A stretch of DNA of 64,000 nt from Glycomyces amatae (GTDB lineage Bacteria; Actinomycetota; Actinomycetes; Mycobacteriales; Micromonosporaceae): NCBI RefSeq assembly GCF_020991375.1, contig NZ_JAJLQZ010000022.1, positions 1 to 64,000 of the forward strand, given 5' to 3'. Each line of letters opens with the position of its first letter. Position 1 is the first letter of the stretch. The notes under the pieces are model-generated. The model searched no databases. It saw nothing but the letters and a program-made list of their open reading frames with translations, and had not been told where the DNA came from. Below, one piece after another: positions 16,883-29,874 of the stretch. A program made the position numbers and the translations under genes.

Positions 16883-17851
16883 ATGCTCGCACCGCACATC
16901 CCCGTCATGCTCGACGAGGTGCTCGACCACCTCGCACCCGCCGCGGCCCGCCCCGGCGCGGTGGCCGTCGACGCCACCCTCGGCGCCGGAGGCCACACCG
17001 AGGCCCTCCTGACCGCTCACCCCGGCCTCACGGTCATCGGCGTCGACCGCGACCCGAACGCCCTCGAACTCGCCTCCAAGCGGCTCGTCGACTTCGGCCG
17101 GCGATTCATCCCGGCCCGAGCCGTTTACGACGCGATCCCTGAGGTACTGGGAGACAACGGCTTCGACGAGGCCGACGCCGTCCTGTTCGACCTCGGCGTC
17201 TCCTCGATGCAGCTCGACCAAGCCGACCGCGGCTTCGCCTACAGCCAGGACGCGCGCCTGGACATGCGGATGAACCCCGACGACGACCTCACCGCCGAGA
17301 CCGTCGTCAACACCTACGACACACCCGAACTCGTCCGCATCCTGCGCGAGTACGGCGAGGAGAAGTTCGCCCCCCGCGTCGCCAAGGCCATCGCGAACGC
17401 GAGGGACAAAGCACCCATCACGTCCAGCACCGCCCTCGCCGACCTCGTCCGGGACGCCATCCCGGCCGCGGCCCGCCGCACCGGCGGCAACCCCGCCAAA
17501 CGCACCTTCCAAGCCCTCCGCATCGAGGTCAACGGCGAACTCGACACCTGGGAGCGGGCCCTGCCCGCCGCCCTCGACCGACTCGCCCCCGGCGGGCGCG
17601 TGGTGGTCATGTCCTACCACTCGCTCGAAGACCGCATCACCAAACGGGAACTGGCCCGCCGAGCCAGCTCCTCCAGCCCGGCCGGCCTCCCGGTCGACCT
17701 CCCCGGCACCGAGCCCACCTTTCGACTCCTTACGAAGAAGGCCCAGCAACCGACCCAGAACGAACTCGACCGCAACCCGCGATCGGCGCCCGCCCGGCTC
17801 CGCGCCGCGGAACGCATCGCACCGTCCACAGGACCAGGAGGCGCACCATGA
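16883..17851 (+). CDS. rsmH: 16S rRNA (cytosine-N4) methyltransferase RsmH
   Basis: RsmH (MraW) methylates C1402 of 16S rRNA using SAM. The 322-residue protein begins HIPVMLDEVLDHLAP, with the SAM loop VDATLGAGGHTEA and motif LFDLGVSSMQLDQADRGF. The C-terminal YHSLEDRITKR is also typical. A strong ribosome site (AAGGAGGTGA) lies six bases before ATG 16883. The stop overlaps the ftsL-like start. Confidence 0.97.
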   Translation: MLAPHIPVMLDEVLDHLAPAAARPGAVAVDATLGAGGHTEALLTAHPGLTVIGVDRDPNALELASKRLVDFGRRFIPARAVYDAIPEVLGDNGFDEADAVLFDLGVSSMQLDQADRGFAYSQDARLDMRMNPDDDLTAETVVNTYDTPELVRILREYGEEKFAPRVAKAIANARDKAPITSSTALADLVRDAIPAAARRTGGNPAKRTFQALRIEVNGELDTWERALPAALDRLAPGGRVVVMSYHSLEDRITKRELARRASSSSPAGLPVDLPGTEPTFRLLTKKAQQPTQNELDRNPRSAPARLRAAERIAPSTGPGGAP

Positions 17852-18420
17852 GCGACCAGTACCGCCGTGCTCAAGCCGACCCCGAGGAGATCATCAAGGC
17901 CGCCCGCCGCCGGGCCCGCGCCGCGTCCTCGCGCCGCAGGTCCCTCGTGGGCGAGCCCGCCGACGCCCCCGTCTTCGACGGGAACCTCGCGGTCCAGCCC
18001 GCCCCGGTCGAATCCCCTGTGGAGGCCCCGGCCCCCGCCGCGCCGCAGCGCGAGACCGTCGTCATCCCCCGCACCAGGACCGCCGAGCGCCCGGCCGCGA
18101 ACCCCGCGCCCGAACCGGTCGAGGTGCCCCGCCCGGCGTTCGTCGGCGGCGTGATCGCACTGGTCGTCGCCGGCATCGTCGGCCTGCTCCTGCTCAACAC
18201 CGTCATCAACCAGGACGCCTACCGGCTCCAGGAGCTGCGGACCCAGGCCGGCGAGCTCGACCAGGCCGAGCAGACCCTCGCCGACGACCTCACGAGGCTG
18301 AACTCGCCCAACAACCTCGAGGCCCGGGCCCTGGAGTACGGCATGGTCCGCCCCGAGAAGGTGACCTACCTGTACCTGCCCGGCGGCGAGACCGTCGAGC
18401 TGCCCTGGACCAAGGAGTAG
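17848..18420 (+). CDS. ftsL: FtsL-like septum protein
   Basis: The 190-residue protein has a long basic and Pro/Ala-rich cytoplasmic part (1-97), one membrane helix (about 98-120) and a short outer coiled-coil region ending YGMVRPEKVTYLYLP. This bitopic layout and its place between rsmH and ftsI identify the FtsL position. FtsL joins FtsB and FtsQ to activate septal wall synthesis. Sequence identity across the family is low, so position carries most of the weight. Confidence 0.82.
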   Translation: MSDQYRRAQADPEEIIKAARRRARAASSRRRSLVGEPADAPVFDGNLAVQPAPVESPVEAPAPAAPQRETVVIPRTRTAERPAANPAPEPVEVPRPAFVGGVIALVVAGIVGLLLLNTVINQDAYRLQELRTQAGELDQAEQTLADDLTRLNSPNNLEARALEYGMVRPEKVTYLYLPGGETVELPWTKE

Positions 18421-18428
18421 GGACGCCG

Positions 18429-20642
18429 ATGACCGAGTCCGACCCCCGCAGGCGGCGCGACCCCTCCTCGATCAGCCGGGCGCGCCGCTACACGCCCCGC
18501 GGACGCACCGTCCGCGAGGCCGCGGGGCCGGAGGACAACCGGGCCCGCGAGAACGGGGCGCGCGACCGCGAGGCCGCGCGCCGCGAACGCAACCGGGCCC
18601 AACAGGAGGAGACCGGCGACCTCGCGGCCAAACGCCGCCGCGAGGCCGCCGCCCGCTCCCGCGAACGGCGCCAACGCGAGACCGGCGCCGTCACCGCCGA
18701 ACCCGGCGCCACCGGCACCCGGCGCACCGGCACCGTCAAATCGGAACCGGTGCGCCGCACCGGCGCCACCCGCGAGCAGACCCGCCGCACCACCGCCCCC
18801 CGACCCGCCCGGACCCGCCGCACCGGCACCATCGCCTCCCAGCGCCGCCCCGCGAACCGCACCACCGGGCCCGTCCCCGTCCGCCCCGCCCCGCGCCTCC
18901 CGCGCCTCGGCAGCTCCTCACGGCGCATGCGCATGGCCGCGGCCTTCGTCATGGTCCTCCTCGCCGTCTCCGGCGCCCGGCTCATCCAACTCCAGGTCAC
19001 CGACTCCGCCGCCTACGCCGCCGAGGCCATGAACCAGCGCCTCACCACCGAACCCCTCCCCGCCGAACGCGGCTCCATCCTCGACCGCAACGGCAACCGC
19101 CTCGCCTACTCCATCGAGGCCAACTACATCGCCGTCGACCCCGTCATGCTCAAAGGCGAACCCGCCGCCGTCGCCGCCGAACTCGGACCCCTCCTGGGCC
19201 GCCCCGCCTCCGAACTCGAACCCCTCATCGCCACCAAGGAGACCCCCCAAGGCGACGCCATCCGCTTCACCTACCTCCAACGCGGCGTCGACCTCGCCAT
19301 CGGCGACCAGATCCGCGAGATGAAGGACCCCGGCCTCATCATCGGCGACGACGAGCGCCGCATCGTCCCCGGACACGACCTGGCCGCCAACGTCATCGGC
19401 TTCACCGGCGGCGACAACGGCGAAGGCCTCGGCGGCCTCGAGGCCGCCTACGACGAATGGCTCTCCGGCGAGGACGGCGAGGTCTCCTACGAGCGCAGCC
19501 AGTCCGGCCAGCCGATCCCCGGCGCGTTCTACCGCGAAGAGGAGGCCGTCCCCGGCAACGACGTCCAGCTCACCCTCGACGCCGACCTCCAGTTCCAGGT
19601 GCAGAACATCCTCGAGGACACCGTCGAGGAGCACGACGCCGAGTTCGGCTCCGCGATGGTCATGGAGGTCGGCACCGGCGAGATGCTCGCCATGGCCTCC
19701 ACCCCGACCTACGACGCCGCCAACCCCTTCGACGTCGACGGCGACGAGGCCTACCGCGACTACGGCACCCAGGCCACCGTCGACCCCGGCTCGATCCACA
19801 AGGCCATCGTCTTCGCCGCCGCCCTCGAAGAGGGCTGCATCGAACCGGACGGCACCATGCCCGTCGCGCAGACCATCAACAAGGGCGGCGAGATCTACGA
19901 GGACGGCTACCCGCACGGCGACGCCGTCCTGAGCCTCGCCGGCATCATCGCCCAGTCCTCCAACGTCGGCACCATCCAACTCGCCGACTGCCTCGGCCCC
20001 GAGAAGCTCTACGAGTACCAGCTCGCCTTCGGCCTCGGCGAACCCACCGGCGTGGGCGTCGCCGGCGAGGCCGCCGGCATCCTCCAACCGCCCGACAACT
20101 GGTCGGGCACCTCCTACGGCTCCGTCCCGATCGGCCACGAAGGCACCGCCACCATCATCCAGATGGCCGCCATGTACGCCGCGATCGCCAACGACGGCGT
20201 CTACGTCCAACCCACCCTCATCGACCACCTCCTGGACTCCAGCGGCGAAGTCGAGGAGGAGGGCCCCGAACCCGACACCCATCGGGTGATCTCCACCGAG
20301 ACCGCCGAGAACCTCCAGTACCTGCTCCAGGCCCCGATCGTCGACGAGACCGGCACGGGCCGCAACGCCGCCCTCGAGCACTACCACCTGGCCGGGAAGA
20401 CCGGCACCGGCGGCCTCGTCGTGGACGGCGAGTACGCGGAGGGCCACGTCGCCTCCTTCGTCGGCTTCGCACCCGCCGAGGACCCCCAGTACGTGGTGGC
20501 CGTCAGCGTCTACGTCCCCGGCGGGGGCGGCGGCGGCTCGACGACCGGCGAGGCGTTCAAGGAGATCAACGAGTTCGCCCTGGGCTACTTCGGGGTCCGC
20601 CCCGCCACCGAACCCGCCCCGGTGTTCGACGTGTGGGGGTGA
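18429..20642 (+). CDS. ftsI: Septal peptidoglycan transpeptidase FtsI (class B PBP)
   Basis: FtsI cross-links septal peptidoglycan. The 737-residue protein has an unusually long Arg-rich cytoplasmic head (about 1-165), one membrane helix (168-187), a dimerisation domain beginning ERGSILDRNGN, and a transpeptidase domain with Ser455-x-x-Lys458 (GSIHK), S510-S-N512 and K657-T-G659. The usual GS(T/S)FK around the active Ser is GSIHK here, with the catalytic pair intact. It is the last gene of this short cluster: murE to ftsZ do not follow. Confidence 0.95.
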   Translation: MTESDPRRRRDPSSISRARRYTPRGRTVREAAGPEDNRARENGARDREAARRERNRAQQEETGDLAAKRRREAAARSRERRQRETGAVTAEPGATGTRRTGTVKSEPVRRTGATREQTRRTTAPRPARTRRTGTIASQRRPANRTTGPVPVRPAPRLPRLGSSSRRMRMAAAFVMVLLAVSGARLIQLQVTDSAAYAAEAMNQRLTTEPLPAERGSILDRNGNRLAYSIEANYIAVDPVMLKGEPAAVAAELGPLLGRPASELEPLIATKETPQGDAIRFTYLQRGVDLAIGDQIREMKDPGLIIGDDERRIVPGHDLAANVIGFTGGDNGEGLGGLEAAYDEWLSGEDGEVSYERSQSGQPIPGAFYREEEAVPGNDVQLTLDADLQFQVQNILEDTVEEHDAEFGSAMVMEVGTGEMLAMASTPTYDAANPFDVDGDEAYRDYGTQATVDPGSIHKAIVFAAALEEGCIEPDGTMPVAQTINKGGEIYEDGYPHGDAVLSLAGIIAQSSNVGTIQLADCLGPEKLYEYQLAFGLGEPTGVGVAGEAAGILQPPDNWSGTSYGSVPIGHEGTATIIQMAAMYAAIANDGVYVQPTLIDHLLDSSGEVEEEGPEPDTHRVISTETAENLQYLLQAPIVDETGTGRNAALEHYHLAGKTGTGGLVVDGEYAEGHVASFVGFAPAEDPQYVVAVSVYVPGGGGGGSTTGEAFKEINEFALGYFGVRPATEPAPVFDVWG

Positions 20643-20879
20643 GTCGCGGCGAAGCCCCTCCGGAGCGGGGCGGCGGGCGCGCGGAGCCGAACCGCCGCGA
20701 ACCCGCCCCGACCCGCGCCCAGGACACGGCGGCAGGCACGGGCGAAGCGCACCGAACCCGCTCGCGCTCAGGTGCAGACGGGGCGAGTGACGCTCCTCCG
20801 AAGTTCTCCCCGAGGGGGAATCGGGGGTCGGCTCAGGGCGTTAGCATCGAAGGCGTCAAGGAAGAAGGAGCCGATTGTT

Positions 20880-21794
20880 TTGAACGTTGACCCTTGGGCA
20901 CTGTGTGAAGTCCTCGCCGAGCCGCCGGAGGCCCGGGGAGCGGTCCTGCTGCACTTCCTCGACGGCTACATGGACGCGGGGCAGGCGGGACGCGGGGTCG
21001 TCGACCACCTCTTCAAGATCTGCGAGCACACCCCGATCGCGTCCTTCGACGTGGACCAGCTCATCGACTACCGCTCGCGGCGCCCCAACCTGACGTTCTC
21101 GATCGACCGCTGGTCCGACTTCGAAGCCCCCCAGCTGGTGGTCTACCTCATGCGGGACGCGTCCGACCGCGCCTTCCTGCTCATGACCGGCCCCGAACCC
21201 GACTTCGCCTGGGAACGCTTCGTGGACTCGGTCGAGGACCTGGTCGAGCACTGGCACGTGCCGCTGACCCTGGGCTTCCAGGGCATCCCCATGGGCGTCC
21301 CGCACACGCGCCCGCTCGGGATGACCGTCCACGCCACCCGCCCCGAACTCGTCTTCGACAACCGGCCCGTCTTCAACGAGGTCACGGTCCCCGGCAACGC
21401 CGCGGGGCTCCTGGAGTACCGCCTCGGCGAGTCCGGGCGCGACGCCATCGGCCTGTCGGTCCACGTGCCGCACTACGTCATGCAGATGACCTACCCGGCC
21501 GCCACCATGCGCCTCCTCGAAGGCATCCGCGAGGCCACCGGCCTCGACCTGCCCGACGACGAGGAACTGGAACTCGAACGCTCCCAAGTCGACTCGGACA
21601 TCGCCGAGCAGGTCGCCGAGTCCGAAGAGGTCGGCGAGGTGGTGAAGACCCTCGAGGACCAGTACGACTCCTTCACCGAGGCCGCCGAGGCCGACGAGAT
21701 GCTCCAGGACGGCCGCATGCCCACCGCCGACGAACTCGGCGCCGCCTTCGAGCACTTCCTGGCCGAGCGCCAGCGAGGCGAGGACGACAAGTAG
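20880..21794 (+). CDS. PAC2 (proteasome assembly chaperone-like) family protein
   Basis: About 304 residues in the PAC2 fold, with the actinobacterial pattern FLDGYMDAGQAG, ASFDVDQLIDYRSRRP, MTGPEPDFAWERF and GIPMGVPHTRPLGMT. Eukaryotic PAC2 helps assemble the proteasome; the bacterial role is unknown. The start is uncertain: TTG 20880, nine bases after GAAGGAG, fits family length, while longer upstream frames lack support. The C-terminus is acidic and ends LAERQRGEDDK, and its last 39 bp are tandemly repeated beyond the stop. Confidence 0.8.
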   Translation: MNVDPWALCEVLAEPPEARGAVLLHFLDGYMDAGQAGRGVVDHLFKICEHTPIASFDVDQLIDYRSRRPNLTFSIDRWSDFEAPQLVVYLMRDASDRAFLLMTGPEPDFAWERFVDSVEDLVEHWHVPLTLGFQGIPMGVPHTRPLGMTVHATRPELVFDNRPVFNEVTVPGNAAGLLEYRLGESGRDAIGLSVHVPHYVMQMTYPAATMRLLEGIREATGLDLPDDEELELERSQVDSDIAEQVAESEEVGEVVKTLEDQYDSFTEAAEADEMLQDGRMPTADELGAAFEHFLAERQRGEDDK

Positions 21795-21941
21795 AGCCTG
21801 GCCGAGCGCCGGCGAGGCGAGGACGACAAGTAGGGCCTGGCCGAGTGTTAGCAAGGCAAAGACGACAAGCCGCCCACCGCCTCACCGGGGCGAGGACGAC
21901 CAGTAGCGTCTGCCCGAACGCCGGCGAGGCGAGGACGACCA
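21759..21941 (+). repeat. 39-bp tandem repeat of the PAC2 gene 3' end
   Basis: Units start at 21759 (inside the gene), 21798 and 21837, with a worn copy near 21910. The second unit differs from the first at only two bases, still encoding LAERRRGEDDK and a stop; the third is decaying. The period is 13 codons, so each copy keeps the frame and the stop codon. A 3'-end duplication followed by decay explains the pattern. Confidence 0.85.
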
Positions 21942-21942
21942 G

Positions 21943-21994
21943 TTGTCCACAGCCCCGCGAACGAACGCGTCCCCTGCTCGCAGAGTTATCCACA
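21943..21994 (+). promoter_or_regulatory. Two perfect DnaA boxes in an intergenic AT-rich stretch
   Basis: TTGTCCACA (21943-21951) and TTATCCACA (21986-21994) lie 43 bp apart in the same direction. The first is the high-GC actinobacterial form and the second the general consensus. An AT-rich stretch follows to about 22060, and no gene lies between the PAC2 stop and typA (21795-22219). The boxes could bind DnaA as a titration or control site; dnaA and dnaN are not here. Confidence 0.55.
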
Positions 21995-22164
21995 GGCAAA
22001 AAGAATGTCTTGAGCGCATTGACTTTCTGCGTAAAGCTTGCCCCAGTTTTGGTGTAGGTAGGCGGTTAGTAGGGGACCGCGCGGACCGCCGCAAGACTCG
22101 GGTCGCGGGGTGGCTCCCGCGCCCGGGCACCTCCACCAGACCGCGCCGCGCACAACTGAATACG

Positions 22165-22201
22165 AGCGAGGGCCGCGGCCCGCCAGGCCCCGGCCCTCGC
22201 T
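22165..22201 (-). terminator. Hairpin terminator of typA
   Basis: AGCGAGGGCCG (22165-22175) pairs with CGGCCCTCGCT (22191-22201), 19 nt past the typA stop. The loop can form a further GC stem. Confidence 0.65.
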
Positions 22202-22219
22202 ACTCCACGAACTACTTGC

Positions 22220-24100
<1,881 letters not shown>

Positions 24101-24234
24101 TGTCGCCTAAGCACATGACCGGCCTGGCGTCAACCCTGGTGATCGCGGACACCAAGTGGGCGAACACTACGGAAACAACGCTCACATTATGCCTTTTCAT
24201 GATCGAATGTCTGACGACACTTACACTGCGATTT

Positions 24235-25329
24235 ATGGGCGTATTCCATATATCCATCCGATTCGTTATGGTTCTCGCACTCGCCGCCGGAGCGATCCTC
24301 GTCGGCGCGCTGCCCACCTACGCGAAGATCACAGGAGCGGTCGTCTCCACCGACTCGGGCCCGGTCAACGTGCGCTCGGGCCCCGCCACCGACCGCAAGA
24401 CCGTCGGCACCCTCGCCAAGGGCGCCAACCCCGAGGTCTTCTGCAAGGTCCGCGGCGAGCTCATCAAGGGGCACGTGCGGAACTCCTCCACCTGGCTGCG
24501 CATCGGCAAGGACCGCTGGATCGCCAACGCCTACGTCGCCTGGTCGCCCTCGCAGGACGTCCCCTGGTGCGCCGCGTCCACCCAGGAGGCCACCACCGCC
24601 CGCGTCACCACCGGCGGCGGCGAGCTCAACGTCCGCGCCGCGGCGAACTCCACGGCCGGCCACCAGGGCGCCTACGCCAACGGCGCCGGCCTGCTCGTCC
24701 AGTGCCAGGTCTGGGGCCAGGAGGTCGACGGCACCGCCCGCACCACCGGCGTCTGGTACAAGATCGGCGACAAGCGCTACGTCAGCGCCGCCTACGTCGG
24801 CTGGAGCCGGGGCGAGCCGTGGCTGCCGTGGTGCGGCCAGGACCCGCCGTCCGTGCCGCGCGGCGGCAACCAGGGCTTCATCGACGCCCACGCGGCCGCC
24901 GCCCAGGCCAGCGACGACGCCACCGGCGTGCCCGCCTCGGTGACCCTCGCCCAGGCGATCCTCGAGACCGGCTGGGGCAGGGGCGCGCTGGCCCGCGAGG
25001 ACCACAACCTGTTCGGCATGAAGTGCTTCGGCTCGCCCGGCGACCACGCCGTGGGCTGCCGCGACTACGCCACCTTCGAGTGCAGCCCCACCGGCGGGTG
25101 CTTCGACATGGACGCGACCTTCCGCGCCTACAAGACGGTGGCCGACTCCTACCGCGACCACGGCGACCTGCTGTCGAACTGGTCGCGCTACGCCACCGCC
25201 ATGGACCACGCCGACGACCCGAGGCGCTTCGCGAAGGAGATCCACAAGGCCGGGTACGCCACCGACCCGAAGTACGCCGAGAAGCTCATCGGGATCATGG
25301 ACGACTACGACCTCTACCGGTTCGACTGA
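24235..25329 (+). CDS. Secreted SH3b-glucosaminidase (peptidoglycan hydrolase)
   Basis: The protein of about 364 residues has an N-terminal hydrophobic signal (FVMVLALAAGAILVGALPTYA), two bacterial SH3 repeats (each with an LNVR/VNVRSGP-type start and ending W near AYVAW and AYVGW), and a C-terminal glucosaminidase domain with the likely catalytic Glu in LAQAILETGWG, then HNLFGMKC. It probably cuts N-acetylglucosaminyl bonds in the wall outside the cell. The start is unclear: ATG 24235, 24199 and 24268 are in frame and none has a good ribosome site in this AT-rich leader. Confidence 0.85.
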   Translation: MGVFHISIRFVMVLALAAGAILVGALPTYAKITGAVVSTDSGPVNVRSGPATDRKTVGTLAKGANPEVFCKVRGELIKGHVRNSSTWLRIGKDRWIANAYVAWSPSQDVPWCAASTQEATTARVTTGGGELNVRAAANSTAGHQGAYANGAGLLVQCQVWGQEVDGTARTTGVWYKIGDKRYVSAAYVGWSRGEPWLPWCGQDPPSVPRGGNQGFIDAHAAAAQASDDATGVPASVTLAQAILETGWGRGALAREDHNLFGMKCFGSPGDHAVGCRDYATFECSPTGGCFDMDATFRAYKTVADSYRDHGDLLSNWSRYATAMDHADDPRRFAKEIHKAGYATDPKYAEKLIGIMDDYDLYRFD

Positions 25330-25344
25330 CGCGGCCGGGCGACG

Positions 25345-25380
25345 GCGCAGCGGCCCCGGGTTCTCCCCGGGCCGCTGCGC
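25345..25380 (+). terminator. Hairpin terminator after the glucosaminidase gene
   Basis: GCGCAGCGGCCC (25345-25356) pairs with GGGCCGCTGCGC (25369-25380), 16 nt past the stop. Confidence 0.65.
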
Positions 25381-25525
25381 TCTGCGCGAACGCTGAGGGA
25401 AAGGTCACACCGGCGGCGGAACCCGCAGCTCCGCGCGAGGTAGCCTCGACGGGCGGCCCGCGACCGCGACGGCTTCGAACAGCGGGCCTCCCAGAACTGT
25501 CGGACCCGAACGTTAGATTCCCACC

Positions 25526-28492
<2,967 letters not shown>

Positions 28493-28539
28493 CGCACCGC
28501 CGGCGGCCGCAGGGCCGGGCGGCGGATCGCCACATCGAC

Positions 28540-28576
28540 GAGAGCGACGCGGCCGTTTTCGGCCGCGTCGCTCTCG
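28540..28576 (+). terminator. Strong hairpin terminator of uvrA
   Basis: A perfect 16-bp stem (28540-28555 with 28561-28576) closes on a GTTTT loop, 47 nt after the uvrA stop. It is the longest perfect stem noted here. Confidence 0.8.
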
Positions 28577-28610
28577 TGCTGCGCCGCAACCGGGTGCGAG
28601 CATCGGCGGC

Positions 28611-29219
28611 ATGGTCCTCGGCAGCATGGTCCTCGTGAGTGCGGCGGCAGCCGCGATCCTCGCCGTCCCCGGTCTGATCCGGGGGGTCGCGCTGGCGACC
28701 GCGAGGCGCCCGGACCCGCGCCTCCTCGCCGCCGTCAGCGTCGGCGCGGCGCTGCTGATCGCCTGGCGCGCCGAAGGACTCCTGTACGGCTGCGCGCTGG
28801 CGCTGGTCGCCCTCGCCGGGACGGCGGCGGGCTGGATCGACGCGTACGAGCGCCGCCTCCCCGACGTGCTCGTCCTGCCGGCGTACCCGGCGGTCGGGGC
28901 GCTGCTGCTGGCGACCGGCGACGGCGACGCGATGCTGCGGGCGGCGCTGTGCGCGGCGTCCGGCATGGCGCTCTACGGCATCGGCTGCGCCGCGGGGCAG
29001 TTCGGCTTCGGCGACGTGAAGCTGGCCGGTCTCCTCGGCCTGGTGCTGGGCTGGGGGTCGTGGCAGTCCGCGGTCTTGGCCGCGCTCGCGGCCGTCCTCA
29101 TCGGAGGAGTGCAGGCCGTCGCAGTGCTGCTGTTGCGCCGCAAGGACTTTCCGTTCGGGCCGGCGATGCTGCTCGGTGCGGCGGCGGGCCTCGCCGCCGC
29201 ACCTTCGCTCTGGGCGTGA
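28611..29219 (+). CDS. A24 prepilin peptidase-like membrane protease
   Basis: A 202-residue multi-helix protein with the two catalytic Asp of type IV prepilin peptidases: Asp77 in GWIDAYERRLPD and Asp135 in FGFGDVKLAG. It lacks the N-terminal methylase domain, as do many short actinobacterial enzymes that process Flp/Tad pilins. No pilus genes lie nearby. The start region is a 15-bp in-frame duplication, with ATGGTCCTCG at 28611 and again at 28626, so either Met could be used. Confidence 0.82.
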   Translation: MVLGSMVLVSAAAAAILAVPGLIRGVALATARRPDPRLLAAVSVGAALLIAWRAEGLLYGCALALVALAGTAAGWIDAYERRLPDVLVLPAYPAVGALLLATGDGDAMLRAALCAASGMALYGIGCAAGQFGFGDVKLAGLLGLVLGWGSWQSAVLAALAAVLIGGVQAVAVLLLRRKDFPFGPAMLLGAAAGLAAAPSLWA

Positions 29220-29242
29220 CCGCTCTCGCCCGGCAGGAACAT

Positions 29243-29321
29243 GCGAAATCCTTGCGAAATCGGATCAATGTAATTTTTTCGACGCGCCAGGAGAAATCAC
29301 TCAAAATCACCGTGAAATCAC
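29243..29321 (+). promoter_or_regulatory. Five GAAATC/AAATCAC direct repeats at about 10-11 bp spacing
   Basis: GCGAAATC occurs at 29243-29250 and 29254-29261 (11 bp apart); AAATCAC occurs at 29294-29300, 29304-29310 and 29315-29321 (10 and 11 bp apart). All point the same way, on one helical face, within the AT-rich 164-nt leader of the small secreted-protein gene. This suggests cooperative binding of a regulator, unidentified. Confidence 0.55.
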
Positions 29322-29333
29322 CTAAGGTCGTGT

Positions 29334-29354
29334 CAGTCCTGTCAATCAGGACTG
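29334..29354. promoter_or_regulatory. Inverted repeat before the small secreted-protein gene
   Basis: CAGTCCTG (29334-29341) and CAGGACTG (29347-29354) are perfect 8-bp arms around TCAAT, 29 nt before the start codon. It may be an operator or a 5' mRNA hairpin. Confidence 0.5.
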
Positions 29355-29383
29355 TTCAGTCACATCAAACCAAGGGAGCCTTT

Positions 29384-29701
29384 ATGCTTCGCAAAGCAGT
29401 TCAGGGCGCCGTGGTCGCCGGGGCCGCGACGCTGCTCGCCGTCGGTGCGGCTTCGCCCGCCATGGCGGAGTCGAACTACGACCTGAGCCAGAACGACTTC
29501 GGGATCGACATCCTGTCCAACCTCTGCGTCAACGTCGCCGACGTTGTCGACCTGGTGGACGTCGACGTGCTCACCGCTCTCGGCGGCGCCTCCTGCGACA
29601 TGAACGACACCGACATCAACACGATGGTCGACGACACCGACGCCGACATCGATGGCGGTCACCACTGGGACCACAAGAAGCACCACGGTTGGGACGACTA
29701 A
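29384..29701 (+). CDS. Small secreted Asp/His-rich protein, family not recognised
   Basis: The 105-residue precursor has a clear Sec signal (MLRKAVQGAVVAGAATLLAV, likely cut after AMA at 28). The mature part is strongly acidic, with Cys48 and Cys71, a Val/Asp-rich middle and a His-rich tail (GGHHWDHKKHHGWDD). The two Cys with CVN...SC spacing faintly recall chaplins, but the core motif is absent. The acidic and His residues could bind metal. AAGGGAG precedes ATG 29384. The gene stands alone behind an elaborate promoter. Confidence 0.75.
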   Translation: MLRKAVQGAVVAGAATLLAVGAASPAMAESNYDLSQNDFGIDILSNLCVNVADVVDLVDVDVLTALGGASCDMNDTDINTMVDDTDADIDGGHHWDHKKHHGWDD

Positions 29702-29787
29702 GGTCCTCGACCCGGAGTTAGGGCGGCGCGTCGCAGCGCCGGTCCCGACTCTGCAAGTCCCTCATGCGGCGGCATGAAAGACTGACG

Positions 29788-29816
29788 GGGCGGCCACAGT
29801 GTCACTGTGGCCGCCC
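29788..29816. terminator. Bidirectional hairpin between convergent genes
   Basis: GGGCGGCCACAGTG pairs with CACTGTGGCCGCCC across the centre near 29802. It lies between the small secreted-protein gene and the convergent cellulase gene and could end both transcripts. Confidence 0.7.
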
Positions 29817-29874
29817 TCGTGCTGTTCGCCGACGCCCCGTCACGGGCCGCCGCGCGTCACCTTCGCGCCGGGCC

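Noticed and set aside
29384..29701. Chaplin
   Set aside because: The two Cys and an N-terminal signal fit loosely, but the spacing (22 residues) and the chaplin core sequence do not.
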